A stretch of 64,000 nucleotides of DNA from Pedobacter sp. Leaf194 (lineage in GTDB: Bacteria; Bacteroidota; Bacteroidia; Sphingobacteriales; Sphingobacteriaceae): contig NZ_LMPU01000001.1 of the NCBI RefSeq assembly GCF_001423945.1, forward strand, positions 1,237,971-1,301,970, read 5' to 3'. Of this stretch, positions 18,034 to 32,800 are shown in pieces (position 1 is the stretch's first letter; each line of letters begins with the position of its first letter). Under the pieces are notes generated by a model. It ran no database searches and was not told the DNA's origin. It was given only the letters and a program-made list of their open reading frames with translations. Position numbers and translations under genes: made by a program.

Positions 18034-19287
18034 ATGGCCACCGAAATTAAATGTCCTAGCTGTGCTCATGTTTTTCCTATGGAAGAAGCCATGGCCGAAG
18101 ATTATAAGAAAGAGTTGCGTGAGAAAATGGTCGCCTTTACGAGGCAGAAAGATGAAGAATTTCAACGCAAATTAGCAACGCTCGAAAATGAAAAGCAGTT
18201 GCAGCAGAAAGCCTTTGATACCAAAATGGCTGAGGAGAAGAATAAGCTGAAAACGGATTTAGAAGAGAATTTGCGAAAAAGTATTGCTTCCGATTACGAA
18301 ACTAAACTGCAGATGTTGGAGGGTTCGGCAAAAGATAATGCCGAAAAATTAAAGCTTGCCCGCGAAAAGGAACTTCAGTTTTTGAAACGCGAAGAAAGTT
18401 TGCTTTTAAAAGAACAGGAAATGGAACTTTCTCTGCAGCGTAAAATGCAGGAGCAAAGAACTGAATTGGTGGAGCAAATTCGTAAACAGGAAGCCGAAAA
18501 AAATAGCATTAAAGATACTGAACATCAGCTGCGTTTAAAGGAACTCGAAAAGCAACTCGACGACCAGAAGAAATTAGCAGAAGAAATGAAACGAAAAGCC
18601 GAACAAGGCAGCATGCAGTTGCAGGGTGAGGTTCAGGAACTAATTTTAGAGGAATTGCTGCGTAGTAATTTTCCGTTCGATTTAATTGAGGAGGTTGGTA
18701 AAGGTGTTCGGGGGGCAGATTGCGTACAGGTTGTACGCAACCAGTTCGGGCAAGAGTGTGGCAAAATTATTTATGAAAGCAAACGCACGAAAGATTTCGG
18801 TGGCGATTGGATTGAAAAGTTGAAGAAAGATATGCGCAGCATGGGTGTTGATGTTGCGGTAATCGTAAGTCAGTGTTACCCTAAAGGAATGGATTGCTTT
18901 GGCCAGCGAGATGGTGTGTGGATTTGCTCTTTTGAGGAAGTGAATGCCGTGGCCTACGTATTGAGAGACGGAATTTTACGGTTATCTAGTGCAATGAAAT
19001 CGCAGGAAAACCGCGGAGATAAAATGCATATGTTGTACGATTACCTTACCGGAGCCGAATTTTCGGAGCAATGGAAGGCTATCCGTGAAGGTTTTTTGAG
19101 CATGAAACTTTCCATTCAACGCGAACGTGATGCAATGGAACGCTTGTGGAAAGCTCGCGAGAAGCAACTTGAAAAAGTTTTATTGAATGCGACACACATC
19201 CGTGGCTCCATTGAAGGCATTGCCGGAAGCGATAGTATACAGTTAAGTTTAACCGATGATGATGAAGAGCAATTATTACTGGATTAA
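18034..19287 (+). CDS. DUF2130 coiled-coil protein
   Basis: A 417-residue cytoplasmic protein. Two Cys in 'EIKCPSCAHVFPMEEA' at the N-terminus look like half a zinc ribbon. Residues about 25-205 are a charged coiled coil rich in Lys, Glu and Gln. The C-terminal DUF2130 domain (about 210-390) has 'GKGVRGADCVQVVRNQFGQECGKIIYESKRTKDFGGDWIEKLKKDM', which resembles the PD-(D/E)xK nuclease core with Asp and an ExK motif. The family function is unknown. It is monocistronic as far as can be seen, with its own -7 element. Confidence 0.88.
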   Translation: MATEIKCPSCAHVFPMEEAMAEDYKKELREKMVAFTRQKDEEFQRKLATLENEKQLQQKAFDTKMAEEKNKLKTDLEENLRKSIASDYETKLQMLEGSAKDNAEKLKLAREKELQFLKREESLLLKEQEMELSLQRKMQEQRTELVEQIRKQEAEKNSIKDTEHQLRLKELEKQLDDQKKLAEEMKRKAEQGSMQLQGEVQELILEELLRSNFPFDLIEEVGKGVRGADCVQVVRNQFGQECGKIIYESKRTKDFGGDWIEKLKKDMRSMGVDVAVIVSQCYPKGMDCFGQRDGVWICSFEEVNAVAYVLRDGILRLSSAMKSQENRGDKMHMLYDYLTGAEFSEQWKAIREGFLSMKLSIQRERDAMERLWKAREKQLEKVLLNATHIRGSIEGIAGSDSIQLSLTDDDEEQLLLD

Positions 19288-19305
19288 ATGGAAGACCTTG
19301 CCTAA

Positions 19306-21561
<2,256 letters not shown>

Positions 21562-21614
21562 GATTAATTTGAAGAAAATAACTTTCACATTAAAGTATAA
21601 AAGTTTTGAACTTG

Positions 21615-21644
21615 AGCCGCAGCATTACGCTGCGGCTTTTTTTT
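21615..21644 (+). terminator. Terminator after the GH97 gene
   Basis: AGCCGCAGC (21615-21623) pairs with GCTGCGGCT (21629-21637), loop ATTAC, followed by eight Ts. It is a strong intrinsic terminator 50 bp past the stop. Confidence 0.92.
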
Positions 21645-21776
21645 GCTAAAATATCCTGGTTGATTTTTGCAAAAACTCGGTTATTGATTTCATTTTGAAG
21701 AATGGCAAGCAATTAACGATGCTGAATAGCTCTTCGCCCAGCAGCATGGGTTTGCTATTCGGATAACGTGGAGCTT

Positions 21777-22313
21777 TTAAATTCTTGTCAGTAGCATCTG
21801 GCCTCTTTCAGTATGTTCCTGTATGGTGGCCAATGCCAAACTGGCAACGTTTTTAACATGCTTATTACTACTTGCGTTCATTAATGCCGACACTGCATCC
21901 TTTAATTTTTTATGCGTGTCCACCTGTCCCTGCATAAAGGCTCTGTCGAAAGCTTCGCCGCTTAAAGATTGCAATTTGGTGAGCAACGCTTTGCCATCTG
22001 CCGTTGGTGTCTGAACCATTGTGCCCATGTCTTTAAGTATTTTTCCCATCACTTCCTGTTCCGCAGCTTCAAATTTTGCGAACATTTTTACTTCAGCATT
22101 TGAGACTTTGGTTAATGCAAGCTGACTGGTTTGAAGGGAAGCCGTACCCAGCATCGCAATCTTTGCCTGCAGTGCTGTGTCAGCATTTTGCGCCATTGCT
22201 GCAACTGGATTTAGTACTCCCCCAGCAACAGAGGCGCCAGCGCCAATTACTAAAGCTGTTTTAATTGATTTTGCGAGAAATTCCCGGCGGTTGCTTGTGT
22301 CTTTAATTTCCAT
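21777..22313 (-). CDS. DUF4142 family exported protein
   Basis: A 178-residue protein with an N-terminal 'NRREFLAKSIKTALVIGAGASVAGGVLNPVAAMAQ' signal; the Arg pair followed by Glu-Phe-Leu resembles a Tat signal. The mature part is all-alpha with the DUF4142 pattern: 'QLALTKVSNAEVKMFAKFEAAEQEVMGKILKDMG', then 'FDRAFMQGQVDTHKKLKDAV' and 'HVKNVASLALATIQEHTERGQML'. The fold is ferritin-like, but the metal ligands are not clear and the function is unknown. The MEIKDTSNRR start is preferred; an ATG two codons upstream is also possible. Confidence 0.78.
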   Translation of the reverse strand: MEIKDTSNRREFLAKSIKTALVIGAGASVAGGVLNPVAAMAQNADTALQAKIAMLGTASLQTSQLALTKVSNAEVKMFAKFEAAEQEVMGKILKDMGTMVQTPTADGKALLTKLQSLSGEAFDRAFMQGQVDTHKKLKDAVSALMNASSNKHVKNVASLALATIQEHTERGQMLLTRI

Positions 22314-22490
22314 AGTCATAGATTATTATAATTCTTGAATCAGGCTAAATGACATTTGAGCAAGGCCCATATGCCAGGTCACCATACACTTTTTTATCGT
22401 AAGAATAACACGGATTTTTATTTACAGGTTTGCGAATTATTAAACATTCCGGTACATTTTTCAAAGCTTTTAACAACTAAAGGCTTATCT

Positions 22491-22516
22491 AATAAAACAT
22501 ATCCGCGTGTTTTATT
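22491..22516. terminator. Possible weak terminator downstream of the GH1-like gene
   Basis: AATAAAACA (22491-22499) pairs perfectly with TGTTTTATT (22508-22516), loop TATCCGCG. The stem is A+T-rich, so strength is doubtful. It lies about 58 bp after the stop of the GH1-like gene on the minus strand. Confidence 0.3.
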
Positions 22517-22573
22517 TCATTCACAAACACCGCGTTCAGGTGCTTGGGGCGTTTGTCTTCAATGCGATAGTAA

Positions 22574-23725
22574 TCAACATGAAAGCGTCTTGATGATATC
22601 CATGGATTTCGCCAGTTGTTGTGCATATGGAATGTATAGGTTTCGGGCATGGGGATTGTTTGCATCCGCATCCCAAAGGCCGGAGTGGTGCCAAAAGTGG
22701 CCGTGGTCCCAATCCGGCCGATCGATAATCGGATACAGGCAAATGCCCTTCAAAGGAATGCCCATTTGCAATGTTTTGAAACATTCCTTCGTAATCATTT
22801 CAAGCCAGTTTGGTCTGTGTTCGCCCGCGTGGCTCGTTTCCGAGAGTACAATTGGAATTTCATAGCGCAGGTAAGCCTCCTCCAGCAAAGATGAAAGCGA
22901 TCTCCACCTTGGATCTGGATCCACGTTTGCCCAGGGTAGAAAGGATGGTTCGTTGGCCAGCCATTGATTATTGTAATAAAAATTTAAGCCAATGAAATCA
23001 ACTAATTCTGCAGCTCCACCTAATTCCGGACAGATTTTTCCAGTTAGCATGTCGGTGGTTTGATATTGGATTTCATGTTTTTCTTCCGCATCCATGATCA
23101 TATATAAACTGGCATTTAATGCAGGTACAATGTTTACCAATGGTTCGGTGGTCATTATCCAGGCTTCCGGGTTAATAGTCTTAATTGCTTTTATCCCCTG
23201 GATATAAGCTTTCACCAAAGCGTATTTTATATCCCAACCTATCCCTTTTGCATAAGGCGTTGTACTGGCTTGTTCTCCGCCCAACCACGAAATGAACCCA
23301 ACTTCATTAACAGGTGTGACAATTAATCGTTCATTAGGATAATTTTTTTTTTGAAAGGTTGCAAAGGCAGTGCAAATGCTTACAAACCGTTCTGAAAAAT
23401 GGGGGTGTAGCGGACTTAAATCCACAGGAAAACCAAAATGGCATATGTCCCAAATTTGTTGAATGCCGGTAACTGCTGCGGCTTCCATCATCGTCTTTAC
23501 CGTGTCGAAATTGTAGTGATATGGCCGTTCTTCTACAAAACTCCATCGAATGCCTTCGCGTACCGTGTATATCCCCAAGTCAGCCAGCAGGCGATAATCG
23601 GCCCGGGCAGCTTCGATATGTCCTGTTTCACTGAGCAGATCTACCCTGTTTCCAAAGTGATTAAGCTGATCTGAACACTCAAAGCCACCCATCCAAAAGG
23701 ATCGGAACGGACAGGTATTTTTCAT
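22574..23725 (-). CDS. Family 1-like glycosyl hydrolase (clan A)
   Basis: A 383-residue TIM-barrel protein of the beta-glucosidase/6-phospho-beta-glucosidase type (COG2723-like). The putative acid/base is Glu141 in 'IVTPVNEVGF' and the nucleophile Glu296 in 'IVLSETSHAG', the paired Glu arrangement of clan GH-A. Other GH1-like phrases are 'WMGGFECSDQ' and 'GIYTVREGIRW'. It is shorter than the usual 450 and lacks a signal peptide, so it is cytoplasmic. Its start overlaps the stop of the upstream glycosyltransferase gene by one base (TGATG), so the two are translationally coupled. A role in trimming or remodelling the product of that enzyme is inference. Confidence 0.8.
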   Translation of the reverse strand: MKNTCPFRSFWMGGFECSDQLNHFGNRVDLLSETGHIEAARADYRLLADLGIYTVREGIRWSFVEERPYHYNFDTVKTMMEAAAVTGIQQIWDICHFGFPVDLSPLHPHFSERFVSICTAFATFQKKNYPNERLIVTPVNEVGFISWLGGEQASTTPYAKGIGWDIKYALVKAYIQGIKAIKTINPEAWIMTTEPLVNIVPALNASLYMIMDAEEKHEIQYQTTDMLTGKICPELGGAAELVDFIGLNFYYNNQWLANEPSFLPWANVDPDPRWRSLSSLLEEAYLRYEIPIVLSETSHAGEHRPNWLEMITKECFKTLQMGIPLKGICLYPIIDRPDWDHGHFWHHSGLWDADANNPHARNLYIPYAQQLAKSMDIIKTLSC

Positions 23726-24870
23726 CAGCTGGCCAGTAATTTATTATTTTCAAGCAAGGTAGAAAGCATTTTTTGTTTCATTTCTGCGAAGGTATTGTCC
23801 CATGATTTATCCTTAAGAAACAAATCTACCGAAGCAAGCCATTTGGTTTTGTCGACTAAAGCAATGCTTTTTTCTGCCTCACTTATAAATTCTTCGGCGT
23901 TTGAAGAGATTGACACAAGTCCGCTTATACCATAGGGCTGCACCACATCCCTGATTGGAGTGGATACAACACGCTTACCCGCAGCCAGATATTCTGGTGT
24001 TTTGGTTGGGCTGATAAAACGGGTTGAAGCATTGATTGCAAAAGGGATCATCGCAACATCCCATCCGGAGAGATATGCAGGAAGTTCCTTATAGGATTTT
24101 TGGCCTAAGTAATGAATATTGGGATGATGAGGAAGGCTTTCCCAAGGAACCTTTACAACCGGTCCCAACAAAATTAGTTGCCAATTGGACCTCTGCACAG
24201 CAATTTCATTGATGAGTGCGCTGTCGAAACGTTCATCTATAACCCCGAAAAACCCCAGTTTTATGCCTTCAATCCGGGCCTGGTCTGCTGGTTCTGCAAT
24301 TGCTGTCCTCGCCTGCGCAAAATGTTCTTTATCGATGCTGCTTGGAAAAATATGAATGTTGTTATGTTGGCCTTTCTTTGCCTCGTGTAGGGAATGTCCG
24401 CCGGTAAATACAATGTCTGCGGTTGTTAAAAGTGCCTTTTCCATTTGTAGCAGTTCAGGTGGAGCAAAGTCGAAGGCAGAAAGCTCATCCATGCAATCGA
24501 ATACCGTTAATGCGGGACCGTGGTTATCAGAAAACATCAATGCCATTGGCGTGTAGTACCAAAAAATCCAATCGGCCATGTTTTGGTTTTTTAAAAACTC
24601 GGTAAGTAAGTTACGCATGGTAAGCCTTTCGTGCTCAGGGTTTGCCTGGTGCGTAAGATGCGGGGTGATGATGGTTAGCTTTTCTGTTCTTTTATCAATT
24701 ACAAAACGATTATTTCCCTGCGTGTCCCATATCGGTTCCTCCAAAACAAACACATTTGTTTCTTGCGCAAAGCGGCTCATGAGGTGTTGGGGCCTTTGAA
24801 ACACGAAATCCCACCGAAGTTGAGAAAAGCACAGTAAGTTTTTAGGAAAGGCGAATTTTTCTAATTTCAT
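23725..24870 (-). CDS. GT-B glycosyltransferase
   Basis: A 381-residue GT-B fold enzyme of the GT1/GT4 kind. The N-terminal half begins 'LLCFSQLRWDFVFQRPQHLMSRFAQ'. The C-terminal donor domain has 'GFFGVIDERFDSALINEIA', 'IHYLGQKSYKELPAYLSGWDVAMIPF' and 'ISPTKTPEYLAAGKRVVSTP', the Glu-containing nucleotide-sugar motif. It lies between glf and the GH1-like gene with an 8-bp and a 1-bp junction, so its donor may be UDP-galactofuranose from Glf. The acceptor is unknown. No membrane segment is seen. Confidence 0.85.
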   Translation of the reverse strand: MKLEKFAFPKNLLCFSQLRWDFVFQRPQHLMSRFAQETNVFVLEEPIWDTQGNNRFVIDKRTEKLTIITPHLTHQANPEHERLTMRNLLTEFLKNQNMADWIFWYYTPMALMFSDNHGPALTVFDCMDELSAFDFAPPELLQMEKALLTTADIVFTGGHSLHEAKKGQHNNIHIFPSSIDKEHFAQARTAIAEPADQARIEGIKLGFFGVIDERFDSALINEIAVQRSNWQLILLGPVVKVPWESLPHHPNIHYLGQKSYKELPAYLSGWDVAMIPFAINASTRFISPTKTPEYLAAGKRVVSTPIRDVVQPYGISGLVSISSNAEEFISEAEKSIALVDKTKWLASVDLFLKDKSWDNTFAEMKQKMLSTLLENNKLLAS

Positions 24871-24878
24871 TTTAAGAT

Positions 24879-26006
24879 TTAAATTTGGTTACCGATTTGC
24901 TCGACGGCGAAATGAACATTCGCGGCCTTAAGTGCCGAAGCAATAATTTGGTGCATGTCGTAATATTGATAAGTTGCCAGCCTGCCGCCAAATATTACGT
25001 GCTCTTCCTGTTTTGATAAGGCTTTATATTTTTCGTAAATGCGTGTGTTTCGCTCATCATTAACCGGGTAATATGCTTCTTTTCCTGTGGTCCATTCATC
25101 AGGATACTCTTTGGTTACAACTGTTTTTGCTTGTGTGCCAAACTCAAAGTGCTTGTGTTCAATTGTTCTGGTGTAAGGAACATCACGTTCGGTATAATTT
25201 ACTACGGCATTACCCTGATGGTTATCGGTGTTTAAAATTTGATGTTCAAACTTTAAACTGCGATACTCAAGCTGGCCAAACTGGTAATCATAATATTGGT
25301 CGATATGGCCGGTAAATACGACGCAATCTGCAGCGTTATCCCATTTGCCCCGGTCAGAAAAATAATCTGTATTAAGCTGAACTTCACAACCTTCGAGCAG
25401 CCCGTCTGTCAATTTGTTATAACCTCCGATTGGGATGCCCTGGTATCGGTCATTAAAGTAATTATTGTCGTAAGTAAACCGCACGGGTAGCCTTTTGATA
25501 ATAAAGGCGGGAAGTTCCGTGGCAGGCCGTCCCCATTGTTTTTCGGTATAACCTTTAATCAGTTTTTCGTAGATATCCTTACCTACCAAAGATAGGGCTT
25601 GCTGTTCCAGGTTAACTGGTTTTTCCACCCTGGCCAATCCGATCTCGGTTGCAAGTTTATCTTTAGCCTCCTTAGGTGTTTTTACACCCCAAAGCTGGTA
25701 GAAGGTATTCATGTTAAATGGAAGATTGTATCGTTTTCCCTTATACTCTGCTACCGGGCTATTGGTATAACGATTAAACTCAACAAATGAATTTACGAAA
25801 TCCCAAACCGCTTTATCATTTGTATGAAAAATATGGGCACCATATTTATGAACGTTTATTTCTTCTACCTTTTCGCAGTAGATATTTCCCCCTGCGTGGT
25901 TTCTTTTGTCTATCAACAAACATTTTTTCCCTCTGCGGGTGGCTTCATGAGCAAACACAGAGCCGAACAACCCGCTTCCTACAATCAGGTAATCATATCT
26001 CGGCAT
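24879..26006 (-). CDS. glf: UDP-galactopyranose mutase
   Basis: Flavoenzyme that converts UDP-galactopyranose to UDP-galactofuranose for galactofuranose-containing surface glycans. The 375-residue protein fits the bacterial family. The N-terminal Rossmann motif is 'YLIVGSGLFGSVFAHEATRRGKKCLLIDKRNHAGGN'. Conserved features include 'NVHKYGAHIFHTNDKAVWDFV', 'GYTEKQWGRPATELP' and 'GRLATYQYYDMHQII' with the Arg and Tyr that hold the diphosphate. It is the first gene of a three-gene minus-strand operon with the glycosyltransferase and the GH1-like protein. Confidence 0.95.
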   Translation of the reverse strand: MPRYDYLIVGSGLFGSVFAHEATRRGKKCLLIDKRNHAGGNIYCEKVEEINVHKYGAHIFHTNDKAVWDFVNSFVEFNRYTNSPVAEYKGKRYNLPFNMNTFYQLWGVKTPKEAKDKLATEIGLARVEKPVNLEQQALSLVGKDIYEKLIKGYTEKQWGRPATELPAFIIKRLPVRFTYDNNYFNDRYQGIPIGGYNKLTDGLLEGCEVQLNTDYFSDRGKWDNAADCVVFTGHIDQYYDYQFGQLEYRSLKFEHQILNTDNHQGNAVVNYTERDVPYTRTIEHKHFEFGTQAKTVVTKEYPDEWTTGKEAYYPVNDERNTRIYEKYKALSKQEEHVIFGGRLATYQYYDMHQIIASALKAANVHFAVEQIGNQI

Positions 26007-26529
26007 ACGCGTCGGGTTTTGCAGAATTTTGGCGGGTTGCGTTCATTTCTAGTTTTATTTTTAACACACAAATAATGATGACACTGCCGTCTTTTGAATG
26101 AACGTGAACCTGAGTCTAGTTAAAGATTCATGTCTTTCAATCCAGTGGGCATTACAAGCCCTCGTGGCACTCAAATCTGGTTCTTAATTGGTCTCCAAAT
26201 CGTTCAGGGACATCGAAGATATAACTGGCCCTAAATAAAAATAGTTTTATCAGCTAATGGGAACGGCTTTACTTGTGAAAGATTAGTTAGACTTCAAAAT
26301 ATTGATTATCAGTATCTTGTGTATTTAAAAAAATCCTTTAACGGATATAGGCTTAAAAATTGGGTATTAATCATATCGTTCCGCGTATTAATTCTAACAC
26401 TAAAAATGAATCGCATGGAAACGTTGATAATGGTTTTGGCCAAAACAAATGAAAACCGGAATAAATAAAAATCGACAACCTTGCGAAGTAATTGAAACAA
26501 AAGCGATTAATAATCATTGTATTATAACG
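26007..26529. other. 520-bp divergent intergenic region, glf to response regulator
   Basis: A+T-rich, with no open frame that looks real (a 63-codon minus-strand frame at 26309-26500 overlaps the response regulator region and has no motif). I see no tRNA, no full TAnnTTTG on either strand, and no clear terminator. It must contain the promoters of the divergent glf operon and the response regulator. Confidence 0.4.
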
Positions 26530-26901
26530 ATGGGGAAAAAAATATTTGTGCTTGAAGATGATGAGGGGATACGGGACGTGATAGAAATTCTACTCACAGA
26601 AGAACTGTACGAATTTTATGGTTTTTCCACTGTTAAAGATTTCAATAAAGGAGATGATAAAAGCGCAGATCTTTATCTACTGGATATAATGCTTCCGGAT
26701 GGGAATGGAATTGAAGTGTGCAATGCGTTGAAAAAGCAAGCATCTACTGCCAATATTCCTGTGCTGATGATGAGCGCCAATTCATCCAAAACACATGTCG
26801 AACTTTCCTGTAGCTCTGATGGGTTTATAGCAAAACCCTTTAATATAAGTGATCTTTTATCAAAGGTTGATTTAACGTTACAAGGCCACATAAAGCTTTA
26901 A
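26530..26901 (+). CDS. Single-domain response regulator
   Basis: A CheY-like receiver domain alone, 123 residues from 'MGKKIFVLEDDEG'. The acidic pair is at residues 10-11, the phosphoacceptor Asp52 is in 'YLLDIMLPDGNGIEV', the Ser/Thr switch position lies in 'LMMSAN', and Lys102 is in 'IAKPFN'. No output domain follows and no histidine kinase lies nearby, so the partner is elsewhere. Upstream in-frame codons to 26449 would add 27 residues with no receiver pattern. It resembles the lone regulator at 40834. Confidence 0.9.
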   Translation: MGKKIFVLEDDEGIRDVIEILLTEELYEFYGFSTVKDFNKGDDKSADLYLLDIMLPDGNGIEVCNALKKQASTANIPVLMMSANSSKTHVELSCSSDGFIAKPFNISDLLSKVDLTLQGHIKL

Positions 26902-27227
26902 TAAAATATTTCCCTCCTAAAAAAGCCACCTCGGTCCACTTTGCTGTGATTCAAGCAACTTCCTGAGTTTTCGTGCGCTTTATTTTTGAATAATTTCTGT
27001 TAATTAGTTCCGAGCCGAAACAAATAAATCATAAACCATTTGCCCTTAGGCATCTGCTCTCTGCGCCAGGCAATTTATCTTTCTCAAGTAAATCCCAACA
27101 CTTATTTCACGTAAATAGATTTTAGTTATGTGCCTATCAAGTTTTATGATTATTCGCGATTCCTTTTTTAAGTATATTTATCTGACGAATTAATGTAAAC
27201 GATAACCAAATTATAAAGTTTATTTAA
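26902..27227 (+). other. 326-bp region upstream of katG, no gene seen
   Basis: Spacer between the response regulator and katG. TATATTTA at about 27172-27179 is a seven-of-eight match to TAnnTTTG but lacks a clear -33 partner. I see no OxyR or PerR box I could defend and no hairpin with a U-tract. Confidence 0.35.
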
Positions 27228-29495
<2,268 letters not shown>

Positions 29496-29545
29496 CAGGT
29501 TCAAAATTTCAGACTGATTTCGGTCATAGAAATTGAAACCGCAAT

Positions 29546-29584
29546 AAAAAATCCATCAGCTACAAAAATAGCTGGTGGATTTTT
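29546..29584 (+). terminator. Terminator after katG
   Basis: AAAAATCCATCAGCTA pairs with TAGCTGGTGGATTTTT (one G-T pair) across a CAAAAA loop, with the T-rich 3' arm followed by GGTTTTT. It lies 50 bp after the stop. Confidence 0.85.
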
Positions 29585-29792
29585 GGTTTTTAGCCATTGC
29601 AGTTAGTTGGCTCAGCGTTTTATGCTGACTTACGTTTAAAAATTATTACCTGTCGAAAAATTTAAAGCCGGCTTCCGGGCTCCTTGCTTTTATCTTTTTT
29701 CTTGAAGTGAATTGTAAAACAACTGTGACATTTGTGTTAATTTCTGGTTAATACGTGCTAAAATCAACGCTTAATTTGGTTTTCGAGAAGAC

Positions 29793-29800
29793 TAGCTTTG
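29793..29800 (+). promoter_or_regulatory. -7 element for the SusC-like gene
   Basis: TAGCTTTG is a full match to TAnnTTTG, 27 bp upstream of the SusC-like ATG. The nearest upstream TTTG is only 14 bases away, so the -33 part is not standard, which may mean an activator or an ECF sigma factor is used. Confidence 0.4.
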
Positions 29801-29827
29801 GTCTGACCAATAACTAAATTCAATTCA

Positions 29828-32800
29828 ATGACCAAACTAAAAATTATTCTGTGCACGCTGGCTATGCTCTGTTTTATACGGAGTTACAGTCAAACGGCAT
29901 TAATTAGCGGTAAAATTACCGATGAATTAGGAAAACCAATACCTGGCATATCGGTGAAAATAAAGGGAACATCAACTGGTGCTTCTTCTGATGCGCAGGG
30001 CGTATTCTCAATCAAAAATGTAAACCCTTCCACTTTGGTGTTTAGCGGCATTGGCTACAAAACAATGGAGGTTAGCAACAGAGGTCAAAGCAATATTGCT
30101 GTCGTTTTAACCGAAGATCAGCAGAACTTAAATGAGATTGTGGTAACCGCTTTAGGTGTAAAACGCGACAAGCGAAATCTAACCTATAGCTCGCAGGAGG
30201 TAAAAGGCGACCAGATTACGCAGTCTAAAGAGCCAAATCTTGTAAATGCGCTTGCCGGTAAAGTATCGGGTGTACAAATTACCAGTTCGTCTGGTGCGCC
30301 GGGAAGTTCATCAAGAATCGTAATCAGGGGCGCCAATTCACTTTATGGAAATAATGAGGCGCTAATGGTAATTGATGGTATTCCGGTAAACAATGACGAA
30401 ACCGGAAACTTAAATTCTGGCCCGGGCACAAATCGTATTGCTGATTTAGATCCAAATATCATCGAAAGTATTAATGTTTTGAAAGGTGGGGCGGCAACAG
30501 CGCTTTACGGTTCGGATGGGGCGAAGGGCGTAATTATCATCACAACAAAGGCGGGCAGCCAGAATAAAAAGCCCACAATCAGTTTTTCTTCATCGTTTTC
30601 GATAGAAAATCCGTTACTGCCAGAAATCCAAAATAAATATTCGTTAGGATCTAATGGTGTATATTTCGACGGCGTAAATCAAAAAACAAGCACATCCTGG
30701 GGTGCATTAATGGATACCCTGAAAATAAACGGACAACCGGCTAAGGTTTATGACCAGTCTGATTTGTTTTTTAAAACAGGTAAAACCTATACCAATACTG
30801 TTAGTTTAAACGGCGGTGGTGCTTTCAGCTCATATTTCCTTTCTTACACAAACCTAGCCCAGGAGGGAACAATTCCATCAACATCATTTGATAGAAATAC
30901 GCTTTTTGGCAAATTCAGCACACAAGTAGTTAAAGATTTGAATATTACATTCTCGCTAAACTACGCAAACACAAAGAACAAAAAAGTTCCGGAGGGCTAT
31001 GCGCTCGAAAGTCCGGTTTGGACCATATTCTCCGCACCGGTTTCCTACGATTTGCAACCGGCTACAAACCCAGATGGAACGCAGCGCCTGTACCGTTTTT
31101 CAAGAAACAATCCTTATTGGGTAACGGATAATATTAGCCAAACATCTATTGTAAATCGCTTTTTGCCGACCTTTACCGCCGATTACAAACCACTAAACTG
31201 GCTAACCATTACCGAACGTTTCGGTGCCGATGTATATGTAGAGCAAGGCAAATACACAGAGTCGCTGCTGTCAGTTTCTAATCCTAATGGAAGAATTGTA
31301 AACAGCAATACCAATTTTAGGCAGTACAATAACGATTTAATCGTTAACGCAAGCAAAAGCTTTGGCGATTTTAACTTAGAAGCCTTGTTAGGTAATAACA
31401 TCATTTCTACCTACTCTGAAAATGCTTATGCGAACGGCTTGGGCATTACCATTCCAGGCTTTAATAATATCGCATCAACTTCAACCGTAAAGTTCTCAGA
31501 AACAAGTTACCTGACAAGAAAAATTGGTTTTTACCTCCAGTCGAATATTGATTACAAGAAGTTTATTATCCTCTCGCTAACAGGCAGGTACGATGGAACA
31601 TCCGTTTTGGCAACAAATAACCGTTTCTATCCTTATGGCTCTGCTGCTACCAGTTTTATTTTCTCTAACTTCTTTTCAAAAGGATTGGCTGATGTGATGA
31701 ACTTTGGCAAATTGAGGGTATCATACAGCACCGTTGGTAATGCGAGTATTGGTCCGTATAGCCTGCTAACGCCATATGAATCGCAAACGATTAGAAATAT
31801 CACATTCCCTTATCAGGGGCAATCCGGGTTCTTAATCAGCGGAACGCTGAGCGACCCAAACCTGAAAAATGAGCGTATAAACGAATTTGAGGTCGGGTTG
31901 GAAACTGGTTTCTTCAAAAATCGGCTAGGACTGGAAGTTACCTATTTCGATAAGAAAACCAAAAATGGCATTATTCCTTCGGTTGCACTCGCACCGTCTA
32001 CAGGCTTCAACTCCACAAGTGTAAATTCTGCATCGATGCGCAACAGAGGTATAGAAATTTTGTTAAATGCAAAACCGGTTGTAACAGAGAATTTTAGCTG
32101 GGATTTAACATTTAATTACAGCAGAATCAGAAATAAAGTGCTTTCAATTTATAAAGATTTAACTCAGGTTGGAAATGGCTTTACATTTATCTTTGTCGAC
32201 CAGCCTTATGGCGTTATTTACGGTACCCGCTACGCCAGAAACGCCGCAGGTAAGTTGTTAACAGATGATTCAGGCCTTCCCTTTGCAGCGGATGAACAAG
32301 GCATTGTTGGCGATATTAACCCGGATTGGATGGCAGGTATTGTCAACAATTTTAAATACAAGCAGTTTTCATTGAGCTTTTCCTTTGATATGAAAAAAGG
32401 AGGCGACATACAAAATAACGTTGATGGTTATGGCTATTTCTATGGTACGCCAAAAGTAACCGAAGATCGCGGGCCACGTATTGTTGATGGCGTAAATGCT
32501 ACTACAGGGCAGCCAAACACAATTTCAGTTTCTGGTCAGGCTTATTATCAAAGGGCTAATAGCGTACTGGAGTCGGTTATTCAGGACGGAACTTATGTAA
32601 AATTAAGAAACGTTAGTTTGGGTTACAACGTTAAACCTGCCTGGTTAAAGAAAACACCTTTTAAAGGCCTGGGTTTCCAGGTTACTGGCAGAAACCTTTG
32701 GATTTATGCACCACACTTTACAGGTGGAGATCCTGAGGTGAGTTCTTTCGGTTCTTCAAACGGCGCACAGGGAATTTACTCATTTTCAACACCAACGTCG

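Noticed and set aside
22356..22865. 169-codon plus-strand open frame and its neighbours opposite the GH1-like gene
   Set aside because: It is antisense to a gene with clear catalytic motifs, has no domain pattern, and runs across the 3' end of that gene.
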